From positions 6,429 through 70,428 of the forward strand of contig SPJV01000215.1 of assembly GCA_006844765.1 (NCBI GenBank): a stretch of DNA of 64,000 nucleotides. Reading direction: 5' to 3'. The translations under genes were made by a program, and so were the position numbers. A model generated the notes under the pieces. It had not been told where the DNA came from and did not search any database. It worked only from the letters and a program-made list of their open reading frames with translations. Origin of the DNA: Alphaproteobacteria bacterium (GTDB taxonomy: Bacteria; Pseudomonadota; Alphaproteobacteria; UBA8366; Aestuariispiraceae). The stretch's first letter is position 1. Each line of letters starts with the position of its first letter. Shown here piece by piece: positions 25,013 to 33,077 of the stretch.

Positions 25013-26707
25013 ATGCCAGAAAGACACTTGCTGACCGGCCTCGGTCCGACGTCTGAGGGCGACCAAACTTTGGAAATTAACGACGCCGACTACGAGGGTA
25101 GTGATGGTGCGGTCGATGGTATTCTACGGTTCATGGCTCTGGACGCGTGGCGCCTGGAAACCCCTGTTTTCCTAGCTGAGCTCGTTAAACGCATGAGCAA
25201 TAGCTTGGGCGTTTCCTATGCTTTCTGTGGATCACTGATGCCTGCGGACCCAACTCGGTTCCGAACAACGGCCCTGTTCTGCCGTGGGGAAATAGTCGAG
25301 AATATTACCTATAGTCTGACGGGAACACCCTGTAACGAGATTATAGGGAAATCGGAAGCCTGCTTTGCCGAGAATGTACGGGCATTGTTTCCAGACGATG
25401 TTGAGTTGCAGGACATGGGCGCGGAGAGTTATGCCGGCGTCCCTTTATGGGGTGTGGGGGGAACGCCACTTGGACTATTGGGCGTCATTGATGATGAAGC
25501 AATGGACGATCCGGAAGCCGTGTTGCGCCTGTTGCGGCTGGTCGCCGTGCGCATCGGGCCTGAACTTGAGAGAGTGCGCCTTTTCCAATCCCTGAGCGAA
25601 GGGGAGAAACGCTTCCGTGACTTTGCAGAGGTTAGTTCGGATTGGTTTTGGGAAACGGATTCGGCTCTGCGGTTCTCTTGGTTCTCAAGCCGCTTTTCAG
25701 AGGTAATCGGAAGCCCATCGGAGCCCTTTATCGGTAAAACGAGAGAAGATATTGGCGCGCCGGGTGCTGATCCAGTGGCCTATGAAGGCTTGATCACCGC
25801 GATGAATGAGCGAAGGCCTTTCAGAAATTTCCAGCATCATCGGATTCGGTTGGATGGCAGGAAAGTGTATCTGGAGGTCAGTGGCGGACCGGCCTATGAC
25901 GATGACGGCGCGTTTACCGGCTATCGCGGGTCGGGCCGGGAAATCACCAAGCAAAAAGAAAATGAACTGGCACTCATGCACAGCCATGATGAAGCGAACC
26001 GGGCCAATCGGGCAAAGTCTGAATTTCTGGCGTCCATGAGCCACGAGTTACGCACCCCCCTGAATGCGATTCAGGGGATGAGCGAAGCCCTGCTTTCGAT
26101 CCCAAGTCTTCGCGAGTCACCGGAGAAACTACAGGAATATCTCCAGAATATCCTCTCAAGCAGTCAACATCTGACAACGCTGATCCAGGATGTGCTTGAT
26201 CTCTCGCGAATTGAAGCCGGGAAGGCAGAGGTCAATCTTGAACTTTTCGACCCGCTTCCGAAGGTAGAGGAGGCGATCGCCTATTTGGACCCGCTGTGCA
26301 CGCAGGCAGGGTCGAGAATTAAGGTAGCACAAATGCCGTCAATGGCTTGTGGTGTTTTCGCTGACCAACGCCTCTTTCTGCAAGTCATGCTGAACCTGAT
26401 TGGGAACGCCGTGAAACATGGCGGTCAGGACATCACGGTTTCCATGGCGGCCCAGCAACAGAACGGGAGCGATTGGTTGGTCGTGTCGATAGCCGATGAT
26501 GGTCCCGGCTTTCCTGAAGCTGTCCGCAAGAATATTGGGCAGCCTTTTGTTGCCCAAAGCGATTCGTTGGTGACGGACGGATCCAACAGTGTTGGTTTGG
26601 GACTGTCTATTGTCGTCCGGCTTATGACCCTCAATGACGGAAAACTGGAACTTGGAACGCCGCCAGAGGGGGCGTTGGTAGAAACCTATTGGCGGGTCAG
26701 CGATTAG
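25013..26707 (+). CDS. Sensor histidine kinase (GAF-like, PAS, HisKA, HATPase_c)
   Basis: 564 aa from ATG 25013; the open frame reaches 24569 but overlaps the sulfatase gene. No membrane segment is seen, so it is a soluble sensor. Order: a GAF-like domain (about 45-195, 'VSYAFCGSLM...YAGVPLWGVGGTPLGLLGVID'), PAS with PAC (about 200-315, 'SSDWFWETDSALRFSWFS...GYRGSGREIT'), HisKA with 'FLASMSHELRTPLNAIQ' (His ~344), N box 'LNLIGNAVKHGG', G1 'IADDGPGFP' and G2 'GLGLSIV'. There is no receiver domain, and no response regulator gene is adjacent, so the partner is unknown. The N-terminal coding part is less GC-rich than the neighbours. Confidence 0.9.
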   Translation: MPERHLLTGLGPTSEGDQTLEINDADYEGSDGAVDGILRFMALDAWRLETPVFLAELVKRMSNSLGVSYAFCGSLMPADPTRFRTTALFCRGEIVENITYSLTGTPCNEIIGKSEACFAENVRALFPDDVELQDMGAESYAGVPLWGVGGTPLGLLGVIDDEAMDDPEAVLRLLRLVAVRIGPELERVRLFQSLSEGEKRFRDFAEVSSDWFWETDSALRFSWFSSRFSEVIGSPSEPFIGKTREDIGAPGADPVAYEGLITAMNERRPFRNFQHHRIRLDGRKVYLEVSGGPAYDDDGAFTGYRGSGREITKQKENELALMHSHDEANRANRAKSEFLASMSHELRTPLNAIQGMSEALLSIPSLRESPEKLQEYLQNILSSSQHLTTLIQDVLDLSRIEAGKAEVNLELFDPLPKVEEAIAYLDPLCTQAGSRIKVAQMPSMACGVFADQRLFLQVMLNLIGNAVKHGGQDITVSMAAQQQNGSDWLVVSIADDGPGFPEAVRKNIGQPFVAQSDSLVTDGSNSVGLGLSIVVRLMTLNDGKLELGTPPEGALVETYWRVSD

Positions 26708-26780
26708 GCAGCAACGCGACGTCTTGTCGGCCCGTCTGGTTAAAGGGCCCGTCTGTTAAAGAGCCCGTTTGGTAACAGCC

Positions 26781-26963
26781 TTAGCTTCGACCGCCGAATA
26801 GGCTGTTCAGGAACTTAAGCGGCGAAAGCTTCGCCAGATCCCGGTCCAGTTCTTCCAGCATATCGTCAATCCAGCCGAAGGTTGCCTGGATTTCCCAATT
26901 GCCATCGTCGACATCCGCAGCTTCGCTAAGATCGACGCTTTCCAAAATCGCTTGATCAGCCAT
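26781..26963 (-). CDS. Small hypothetical acidic protein
   Basis: 60 aa (MADQAILESVDL...). It is acidic in the first half, with a central 'GWIDDMLEELDRDLAKL' amphipathic helix and a C-terminal 'PLKFLNSLFGGRS'. Its ATG lies inside the last codons of the upstream small gene (8-bp overlap, AATGGCTGA), which indicates translational coupling. I do not recognise the family. Confidence 0.6.
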   Translation of the reverse strand: MADQAILESVDLSEAADVDDGNWEIQATFGWIDDMLEELDRDLAKLSPLKFLNSLFGGRS

Positions 26964-27207
26964 TGTCGACCACCACATCAATCAACCGGTGAGACGGCTT
27001 CGACTTGGAGCTGTTTTCCAGCGCCGCGCGGAAGATGGACGCGGTTTCTTCATCAGGAACCGAGACTGTGGATTCTGTTCCAACCGCACTGCTTCGCATC
27101 AGAGCGACAGCGAATTTATCCATCGCCAGACGGACCAGTTCGACGCGTTCTTCGATCTCACGGACCGCTAATTCGGCGACATTTTCATCGGTAGCAACGA
27201 AAGCCAT
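26956..27207 (-). CDS. Small hypothetical protein
   Basis: 83 aa, preceded by GAGAGGA. The first half is a charged helix ('VAELAVREIEERVELVRLAMDKFAVALM'), followed by 'SVPDEETASIFRAALENS'. It overlaps the 60-aa gene downstream and is divergent from the 135-aa gene at 27386. No family recognised. The predicted long helix suggests a partner-binding or oligomerising protein, and the three small genes may act together. Confidence 0.6.
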   Translation of the reverse strand: MAFVATDENVAELAVREIEERVELVRLAMDKFAVALMRSSAVGTESTVSVPDEETASIFRAALENSSKSKPSHRLIDVVVDNG

Positions 27208-27385
27208 GGTTAACGCTATCCTCTCGACATATAAGAAGGCCGGTTGTCAGACAGGATGTCGGACGGGGTATGAAACGGCCCCCTATGCACGAAACCGCTT
27301 AGATAGGACTGTTCTGTTACACAACTGCGTTGAAAATTTGACGATTTCGCGACAAGGCATCTTCAAAGGAAACAGGAACCCTCCT

Positions 27386-27793
27386 ATGGCCAATCAAGAA
27401 CCGAGCGGGCGGACCCGCAGTCTTCGCCTGGATGTCTGGCAATTCGTGCGCCTTATGGTGCAGTTGGAAGAGACATTGGAAAAAACCCCGGGACAGGGGA
27501 AAGGGACCGCACACCGCGCGTTGTTTGAACGCTGGGAAGATATCTGGGTCGATCTCGACGCCCGGCTGGTCGATCTTGGCCAGCATGACATGGATGCCTT
27601 TGCCGATCTGATGATGAATCAGGAAGTGGTCCTGGATGACCTGTCACAGGGGGAATGCCGATTGATCGGGGGAGAAATGGAAAAGGTCGTCCGGACCATC
27701 GTTTTTCGTCTGAAAGCAACAGAAGATCCTGATGATGTTGAAGACCTGAGCTTTGAGCGCGACGAGTTGACGGAGCTGATTCGCAAGCTTTAA
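27386..27793 (+). CDS. Hypothetical protein, 135 aa, all-helical
   Basis: Start at ATG 27386, behind AGGAACC; the longer open frame from 27005 crosses the divergent gene and has no start signal. The sequence is mostly helical and acidic ('LRLDVWQFVRLMVQLEETLEKTPGQG', 'WEDIWVDLDARLVDLGQHDMDAFADLMMNQ', 'FERDELTELIRKL'). No catalytic motif or known domain was recognised. It is divergent from the two small minus-strand genes and 180 bp before phaB, with a GGGGTC/GACCCC hairpin just after its stop (27805-27820) that may end the transcript. Confidence 0.6.
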   Translation: MANQEPSGRTRSLRLDVWQFVRLMVQLEETLEKTPGQGKGTAHRALFERWEDIWVDLDARLVDLGQHDMDAFADLMMNQEVVLDDLSQGECRLIGGEMEKVVRTIVFRLKATEDPDDVEDLSFERDELTELIRKL

Positions 27794-27846
27794 GCGGGTT
27801 GTTGGGGTCTTAGCGACCCCCGTGACGAATCACCGCGTTGTTTTTG

Positions 27847-27857
27847 CTGCACTGCAG
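27847..27857. promoter_or_regulatory. PhaR-type operator upstream of phaB
   Basis: CTGC-ACT-GCAG matches the CTGC-N3-GCAG site reported, as I recall, for alphaproteobacterial PhaR repressors. It is extended to a perfect TGCTGCA-C-TGCAGCA palindrome (27845-27859), 117 bp before the phaB start. A TATAGT (27915-27920 region) downstream could be the -10. Confidence 0.5.
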
Positions 27858-27975
27858 CATATAACCCCCACGTGTCATGGCGGGAGTCGCAGATATGACA
27901 TTGGTCTTCTATAGTATCATGCATCGCTAAAAGACGGCGCCGGTTGCGGCGCATTGGGAGGAGAGGAATTTATCC

Positions 27976-28692
27976 ATGTCTAAAGTCGCTTTGGTTACCG
28001 GTGGCACGCGCGGAATTGGTGCGGCCATTTCAACGGCCCTTCGGGATGCCGGTTACACTGTTGCCGCGAACTATGCCGGCAATGATGAGAAAGCAAATGC
28101 CTTCAAGGCTGAAACCGGGATCGCAGTCAGTAAGTTCGACGTATCCGATTTTGACGCCGTCTCTGCTGCCATCCAGCAGATCGAAGTGGATTTGGGACCG
28201 GTTGAAATTCTGATCAACAATGCCGGTATCACCCGTGATGGCACCATGCACAAAATGTCTGCCGAGCAATGGCAGCAGGTCGTCGATACCAATCTGGGAT
28301 CCTGCTTCAACTGCAGCCGCGCCGTAATCGAAGGCATGCGGTCGCGTAAATGGGGCCGGATCGTCAATATCGGATCGATCAACGGTCAGGCCGGCCAATA
28401 TGGTCAGGTCAACTACGCCGCCGCAAAATCCGGCATCCATGGTTTCACCAAAGCCCTGGCCCAGGAAAATGCGAAGCTTGGCATCACCGTCAATGCCATC
28501 GCGCCGGGCTATATCGACACCGACATGGTGCGCGCCGTGCCGGAAGCGGTTCTGGAGAAAATCATCGCGACCATCCCGGTTGGCCGTTTGGGTGCCGCCT
28601 CGGAAATCGCCGATTCAGTACTGTTCCTGGTCAACAACGCCTTTGCCACCGGCACGACGCTGTCGATCAATGGCGGTCAGCACATGTACTAA
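27976..28692 (+). CDS. phaB: Acetoacetyl-CoA reductase
   Basis: 238 aa short-chain dehydrogenase. NADP-binding 'ALVTGGTRGIG' at residues 5-15, 'INNAGITRDGTMHKM' (the INNAG plus ITRD pattern typical of PhaB), Ser in 'NIGSINGQAGQYGQVNYAAAK' with the Y-x-x-x-K catalytic pair, and the C-terminal 'TTLSINGGQHMY' shared by PhaB proteins. It reduces acetoacetyl-CoA to (R)-3-hydroxybutyryl-CoA for polyhydroxybutyrate; in organisms with the ethylmalonyl-CoA pathway the same product also feeds crotonyl-CoA. phaA and phaC are not in the window. The RBS is GAGGAGAGGA. The CTGC-N3-GCAG palindrome upstream suggests PhaR control. Confidence 0.95.
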   Translation: MSKVALVTGGTRGIGAAISTALRDAGYTVAANYAGNDEKANAFKAETGIAVSKFDVSDFDAVSAAIQQIEVDLGPVEILINNAGITRDGTMHKMSAEQWQQVVDTNLGSCFNCSRAVIEGMRSRKWGRIVNIGSINGQAGQYGQVNYAAAKSGIHGFTKALAQENAKLGITVNAIAPGYIDTDMVRAVPEAVLEKIIATIPVGRLGAASEIADSVLFLVNNAFATGTTLSINGGQHMY

Positions 28693-28722
28693 TTTTGGCG
28701 ATCTTTCGCTGAGACAACAAAG

Positions 28723-28752
28723 CGGGATCGGCGTTTGCCGGTCCCGTTTTTT
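28723..28752 (+). terminator. Intrinsic terminator of phaB
   Basis: CGGGATCGGC (28723-28732), loop GTTT, GCCGGTCCCG (28737-28746): a 10-bp stem with one G-U followed by six T, 30 bp after the phaB stop. Confidence 0.88.
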
Positions 28753-28759
28753 GTTTTGC

Positions 28760-28982
28760 GCAAATGCGTCGTCGCGATCCGCTTGGACCGCTCGGGATTT
28801 AACTTGGTATTGTTTTCCGCAAATGCGTCGTCGCGGTCCGGGCGGACCGCTCGGGATTTGCTTTGGTTTTATCTTGCGCAAATGCGTCGTCGCGTTCCGA
28901 TTGGACCGCTCGGGATTTGCTTTGGTTTTATCTTGCGCAAATGCGTCGTCGCGTTCCGATTGGACCGCTCGGGATTTGCTTT
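28760..28982. repeat. Four tandem 59-bp hairpin units
   Basis: Units start at 28760, 28819, 28878 and 28937 with an exact 59-bp period; the last is cut after 46 bp, at the stop codon of the convergent aminotransferase. Units 3 and 4 are identical over 46 bp, unit 2 differs in the loop region, and unit 1 diverges in its tail. Each unit begins GCAAATGCG, has a central TCC-N4-GGA hairpin (CGGTCC-gggc-GGACCG in unit 2), and ends in ATTTGC (ATTTAA in unit 1) followed by a T-rich tail, so the ends GCAAAT/ATTTGC also pair. The period is not a multiple of three, so it does not encode a repeat protein. Confidence 0.9.
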
Positions 28983-29835
28983 AGATCGCGTCAGCCTGGG
29001 CATAGTCCATATAGATTTCCTGCAGGCGCTTGGTGACCGGGCCACGTTTGCCATCACCAAGTGTGATCCCGTCGATAGATGTTACCGGGCAGATATAGGT
29101 CGACGCGCCGGTGATGAAGGCTTCATCCGCAGCGCGGGCTTCATCCAAGGTGAACTTGCGTTCTTCCAGGGCGACGGCGTTTTCCGCGACCAGAGCAAGC
29201 AGGCTCTTGCGGGTGCAGCCGGGCAGAATGTCGTTGGACAGCGGTCGGGTGATTAAGGTGCCGTCTTTCACGATATAGAAACTGGTGCAGCCGCATTCCG
29301 TAACGAAGCCGTCTTCATGCATCAGCACCTCGGCGCCGCCCGCTTCTTTCGCGTCCATCTTGGCAAAGACGCTGCCCATCAATCCGACGGTTTTGATATC
29401 GCGCCGACGCCAACGGATATCCGGGCCGCTGACAATGGCGATGCCCTCATCATTCTCGCGGGTCTCCGCAGCGCTCTTCTCTTGCGTGAACATGAAGACC
29501 GTCGGCTCCGCCCCCCCTTTGGGCAGGAAATCCCGATCACCGTCCGAACCCCGGGTGATCTGCATATAGACCAGCCCTTCCTTAACCTCGTTCAGGCGCA
29601 CCATCTCCCGCATCGTGGCGAGGATTTCCTCATCACTCATCGGTCGTTTCATTTTCATCTCACCCAGCGAGCGCTCCAACCGCGCCATATGAGTGGAAAA
29701 GCTGAGCAGCTTCCCATCGATAACCCCGGCCACTTCATAAATCGCATCGGCGAATAACAGTCCCCGATCAAAGATCGAGACCGTGGCCTCCTCCGGCTTA
29801 CAGAAACGCCCATTGATGAAAACCGTGCGGCTCAT
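28981..29835 (-). CDS. Class IV aminotransferase (D-amino-acid transaminase type)
   Basis: 284 aa from ATG 29835 with GGAGGG upstream; the open frame reaches 30045 but overlaps the KAP gene. It is PLP fold-type IV: 'FINGRFCKPEEATVSIFDRGLLFADAIYEV' at the N-terminus, the Schiff-base Lys in 'RRRDIKTVGLMGSVFAK' near 145, 'ECGCTSFYIVKDGTLIT' near 180, and 'ITGASTYICPVTSIDG' near 245. The closest pattern is D-alanine/D-amino-acid transaminase, which makes D-Glu or D-Ala for peptidoglycan; 4-amino-4-deoxychorismate lyase or branched-chain aminotransferase are less likely. Its stop codon falls within the end of the 59-bp repeat array. Confidence 0.85.
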   Translation of the reverse strand: MSRTVFINGRFCKPEEATVSIFDRGLLFADAIYEVAGVIDGKLLSFSTHMARLERSLGEMKMKRPMSDEEILATMREMVRLNEVKEGLVYMQITRGSDGDRDFLPKGGAEPTVFMFTQEKSAAETRENDEGIAIVSGPDIRWRRRDIKTVGLMGSVFAKMDAKEAGGAEVLMHEDGFVTECGCTSFYIVKDGTLITRPLSNDILPGCTRKSLLALVAENAVALEERKFTLDEARAADEAFITGASTYICPVTSIDGITLGDGKRGPVTKRLQEIYMDYAQADAI

Positions 29836-29950
29836 CCGATTACCCTCCAGATCCAAAATGAAGTCGCCAAGGACACTTAGCCGGCCGAGTATGAAACGAA
29901 ACACAGGATGCGCCAAGGATGATGAGAAGATTAGGGCTGTTGCCCGCATG

Positions 29951-32185
29951 TTACGAGCTGCTGAGTGTCTGTGCATACCTGTTTGCGACCTCAATCGGTG
30001 ATGTCGAATCACGGGCACTGGATCGATAGTCGCGCCATAGTTCACGCAAGTTCAAGTCTGGAAGAAAACGCTGCATATGTATTTCACGGTTACTATGGAT
30101 CGTCCGATAGGTCTCAGACCGTGCCCTCAATATCAGAATTCCATACATGTCATAATCTGATATTTCGTACGCGGGGAATCTTTCTTCATTGTTGAGATCA
30201 AATATGGACGTATGCGGGTTTCTAAGACTCGATGCGAAAAAGGGATAGTGGCTTTTGATACACCAAAGAAACTTCTTGTCTTTATTGTTCATGACTTGGG
30301 TACGTTCTCTGTAGCTTTCAGAAAGCGTGACAAGCTCGGAATGTCCAAATGGTTGGATAAACTCAATGCTGTCCTTCATCGTGAATTCTTGCCCAATCGA
30401 CAACGCACAATGCCAAAGGAGAGAGGCTGGTAAGTGAATCTGGCCTTCTTCGATCAAGTTTTTGACGTAGTTTGACCCGATCCAGTCGTTGCGGATATGT
30501 CGGGTCATCGCCGCGCGAACCAATACCGACGTCAGTTCCGCCCAATCGTTCCAGCTGTTGCTTTCGATGGGATTGAAAGGCCGGTCGAAATATTGCCCGA
30601 CGACGCGTAAAACCTCCCCAACATCATAGTCATCGAACCGGTGATGGAGGATCGTTCGAACCCTGAGGATTGCATGTCGAATTTTCCCGTCGCTATTGGC
30701 ACGCTCCAACAACCGGTAGAGTGTGTCGCCTGGGCTTTCCAAAGCGGTCTCAAGTTCCGCGTAAGTCAGAAGCTTACTCGTCTGTTTAGATAAATCTTCG
30801 TCGTCGATACGGGTCTCTGTTTCGAAGTTCAGGAGTGTGGTAAGCGGCGTTTCATAACAGAGATGGGTATCTGTCCGAACGACTTCACTTGTGTCCTCTT
30901 CCTGAAGGGCCGGGAAGAGCTCGTGTAAAAGATCCTTCAATGCAGCATCGTCTTGGAAGGGGGCAAGGATGTCTTCATCAGCAAGAGTGTATTGCGATGG
31001 CGTTAAGAAACGCTCTGTAAGTTCGCGTTTGCCATCGACGGTTACTTTAGCGATATCGGTCTGCAGCCGCTCGGAAAGAACCGGCACCTTTGCTTCAAGC
31101 GCGCAGTAGCGGATAAGGTCGTCCCAATCCACTTCATGCCCGATCAACGGTAATCGCGCTTCAAAGGAGGTCGACATCCGCCGGATATCGCGAGGGCTCT
31201 TCAACACGTTTGGAATGAGTGTTCTTAAAAGGTCAGAAAGGCCGTCCTCCCACTCTTCCCGTTTTAGGCCATAGGCTTCTACCTTGTAGGCCCGCGTAGT
31301 CCGGCAAAGCTGATTAACGGCAATTTGAACCAAGGCGGATTCATCGATTCGCGGCAGTCGTGTCTGCACTTGAACGATCTTCTCAAGATACTGATGACCG
31401 TGTTTAAGATCATTGCCTTCAGAGAGAGCGGTTGCGACCCGGTCGGGATCATAGGCGAGTAGGTAAGAGAAGCGCTCAAAATCCGCGACCGACTTTATTA
31501 CTTGAACCAGCGCCCGAACCTCGCTGTCTGACAGGCGGTCGATTTCATCAATGAGCACGATCACGGATGTTTCCGTTTCCGTCAGCTTTTCGTCCATGCT
31601 TGTGCGGATTTCGTCGATGGATTGGACGCTTGCCTGTGCAATGACTTTTTCAAGACCAAGCCTGAACACTCCTAAGAGCCCGCCGTAATCTTGTGCGGCC
31701 TTGCGGACAGTGTCGCCCAGCTTGCTAAACGCTTTTAATCGCTTGTAGTCCTCGGTTCTTCGTTTCGCTTCTGCAAAAACTGTCTTCAGGAAAGCGCCGA
31801 GCATCGCTTCAGGGCCGGAATAGAGCCAGGGATTGAATTCAACAACGAGGACAGGTCGCGCGTCAGCCCCTTGCCGAAGCCGAATTTTTTCTAACCGCTC
31901 CTCAGTATGCCGTCGAATGCTTGAAAGGGCTGTCGACTTTCCACTACCCCAAGGGCCCGTTAATCCAACGACCCAGCCTGTGGAAACCGGCCCTCTTCTT
32001 TGTGGTGCTAGGTCTTCATCGGATAATAGAAGTTTGGAAACACGCTTAACAAAGTTGCTATGTTCTACTCTGTCCGCATCATCAGCAGAACCCGCCGCCT
32101 CACGCAGGGTAACCACATCTGGAATGGATTCTGTTTCTGGGAACATTCTCACAGTGCCAAGAAGAAACTGGACCCTTTCGATCAT
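29951..32185 (-). CDS. KAP-family P-loop NTPase
   Basis: 744 aa from ATG 32185 (GTG 32209 is an alternative; neither has a good RBS). Walker A LTGPWGSGKST is at residues 75-85, followed by 'VVEFNPWLYSG' near 115, which is characteristic of the KAP family, and Walker B VIVLIDEIDRL near 208-218. The C-terminal ~400 residues are helical with no domain I recognise. Many KAP NTPases carry two membrane helices between Walker A and B; none is clear here, so it is probably soluble. KAP proteins include phage-exclusion PifA, but this one stands alone with no nuclease or other defence gene beside it. Its composition is visibly lower in GC than flanking genes, which suggests acquisition. Confidence 0.87.
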   Translation of the reverse strand: MIERVQFLLGTVRMFPETESIPDVVTLREAAGSADDADRVEHSNFVKRVSKLLLSDEDLAPQRRGPVSTGWVVGLTGPWGSGKSTALSSIRRHTEERLEKIRLRQGADARPVLVVEFNPWLYSGPEAMLGAFLKTVFAEAKRRTEDYKRLKAFSKLGDTVRKAAQDYGGLLGVFRLGLEKVIAQASVQSIDEIRTSMDEKLTETETSVIVLIDEIDRLSDSEVRALVQVIKSVADFERFSYLLAYDPDRVATALSEGNDLKHGHQYLEKIVQVQTRLPRIDESALVQIAVNQLCRTTRAYKVEAYGLKREEWEDGLSDLLRTLIPNVLKSPRDIRRMSTSFEARLPLIGHEVDWDDLIRYCALEAKVPVLSERLQTDIAKVTVDGKRELTERFLTPSQYTLADEDILAPFQDDAALKDLLHELFPALQEEDTSEVVRTDTHLCYETPLTTLLNFETETRIDDEDLSKQTSKLLTYAELETALESPGDTLYRLLERANSDGKIRHAILRVRTILHHRFDDYDVGEVLRVVGQYFDRPFNPIESNSWNDWAELTSVLVRAAMTRHIRNDWIGSNYVKNLIEEGQIHLPASLLWHCALSIGQEFTMKDSIEFIQPFGHSELVTLSESYRERTQVMNNKDKKFLWCIKSHYPFFASSLRNPHTSIFDLNNEERFPAYEISDYDMYGILILRARSETYRTIHSNREIHMQRFLPDLNLRELWRDYRSSARDSTSPIEVANRYAQTLSSS

Positions 32186-32257
32186 ATAGGGAGTTTCTTG
32201 AAAAAACACTCGCTAAAAAAGTGCAGTAGCTGTGAGGTTGTGTCGGGTTCGGTGCCG

Positions 32258-32920
32258 CTATTTCTTCCAGGCCAGCATCAAGCCGTCGCCAATGGGGATC
32301 AGGCAGCTTTCGACGCGGGGGTCTTTATGGACCTCGGCATTGGTTTCGCGGATGGCGCGGGTGTCGGGGGTTTGGTCGCTCTTATCTGCGACAGCCCCAC
32401 TCCAAAGCGTGTTATCGATGGCGATCAGACCGCCGGGGCGGATCAGGGTCAGACAGCGGTCGTAATAGGCGGGGTAGTTTTCCTTATCCGCATCGATAAA
32501 CGCCATATCGAAACTGCCGGACTGGCCGCCTACAATCAGGGCATCGAGCGTCTGACGCGCCGGGGCGATGCGCAGATCGATCTTGTCCGCGACCCCGGCC
32601 TCTGCCCAATAGCGCTGGCCAATGGCGGTCCATTCCTCGCTGACATCACAGGCGATCAATTTCCCATCCGCCGGCAGAGCGCGGGCCATGGTCATGGCGC
32701 TGTAGCCAGTGAAGGTGCCGACCTCAATGATCCGGCGGGCACCCAGCATTTTGACGAGCAGCGTCATGAATTGTGCCTGCTCCGGCGAAATCTGCATGCC
32801 GCCATGCTCGGTCGCCAGGGTTTCCGCCTTCAATCGTTCGAAGATCGGATCCGGTTGGGCTGTGACTGATAAGAGATACGCATGCAACTCATCCGAAAGC
32901 CCAAGACTGCGCGCCGACAT
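32258..32920 (-). CDS. Class I SAM-dependent O-methyltransferase (caffeoyl-CoA OMT type)
   Basis: 220 aa, the standard length. SAM-binding motif I is IIEVGTFTGYSAMTMA near residue 64, an acidic residue follows in 'LIACDVSEEW', metal/substrate Asp residues are in 'MAFIDADKENYPAYYD' and 'IAIDNTLWSG', and the protein ends 'LPIGDGLMLAWKK' in the way seen across the family (here IPIGDGLML). It probably methylates a catechol-like small molecule with Mg2+; the substrate is unknown. GAGGAG precedes the ATG. It lies just downstream of the KAP gene's 5' end on the opposite side of a short gap and does not seem linked to it. Confidence 0.9.
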   Translation of the reverse strand: MSARSLGLSDELHAYLLSVTAQPDPIFERLKAETLATEHGGMQISPEQAQFMTLLVKMLGARRIIEVGTFTGYSAMTMARALPADGKLIACDVSEEWTAIGQRYWAEAGVADKIDLRIAPARQTLDALIVGGQSGSFDMAFIDADKENYPAYYDRCLTLIRPGGLIAIDNTLWSGAVADKSDQTPDTRAIRETNAEVHKDPRVESCLIPIGDGLMLAWKK

Positions 32921-33077
32921 CCGTTTTGCTCCTCTTTCCGCCCCCTTCGCCTGACAGCGGCGCGGGAAGGCATCCTGTTTCCATCCACTATCGTTGTATC
33001 ACGGACAGCGATGTTTCCCACCCCCACCTAAACCCTCACGCAAAGGGGGGTAGGGATGAAGAATGTCGGGGCAAATG

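Noticed and set aside
28760..28982. CRISPR array
   Set aside because: Units are contiguous and near-identical over their full length, with no unique spacers and no cas genes.
28735..29256. Protein-coding potential across the 59-bp repeats
   Set aside because: The period is not a multiple of three, so frames rotate unit by unit; apparent repeats in the translation are by-products of the DNA repeat.
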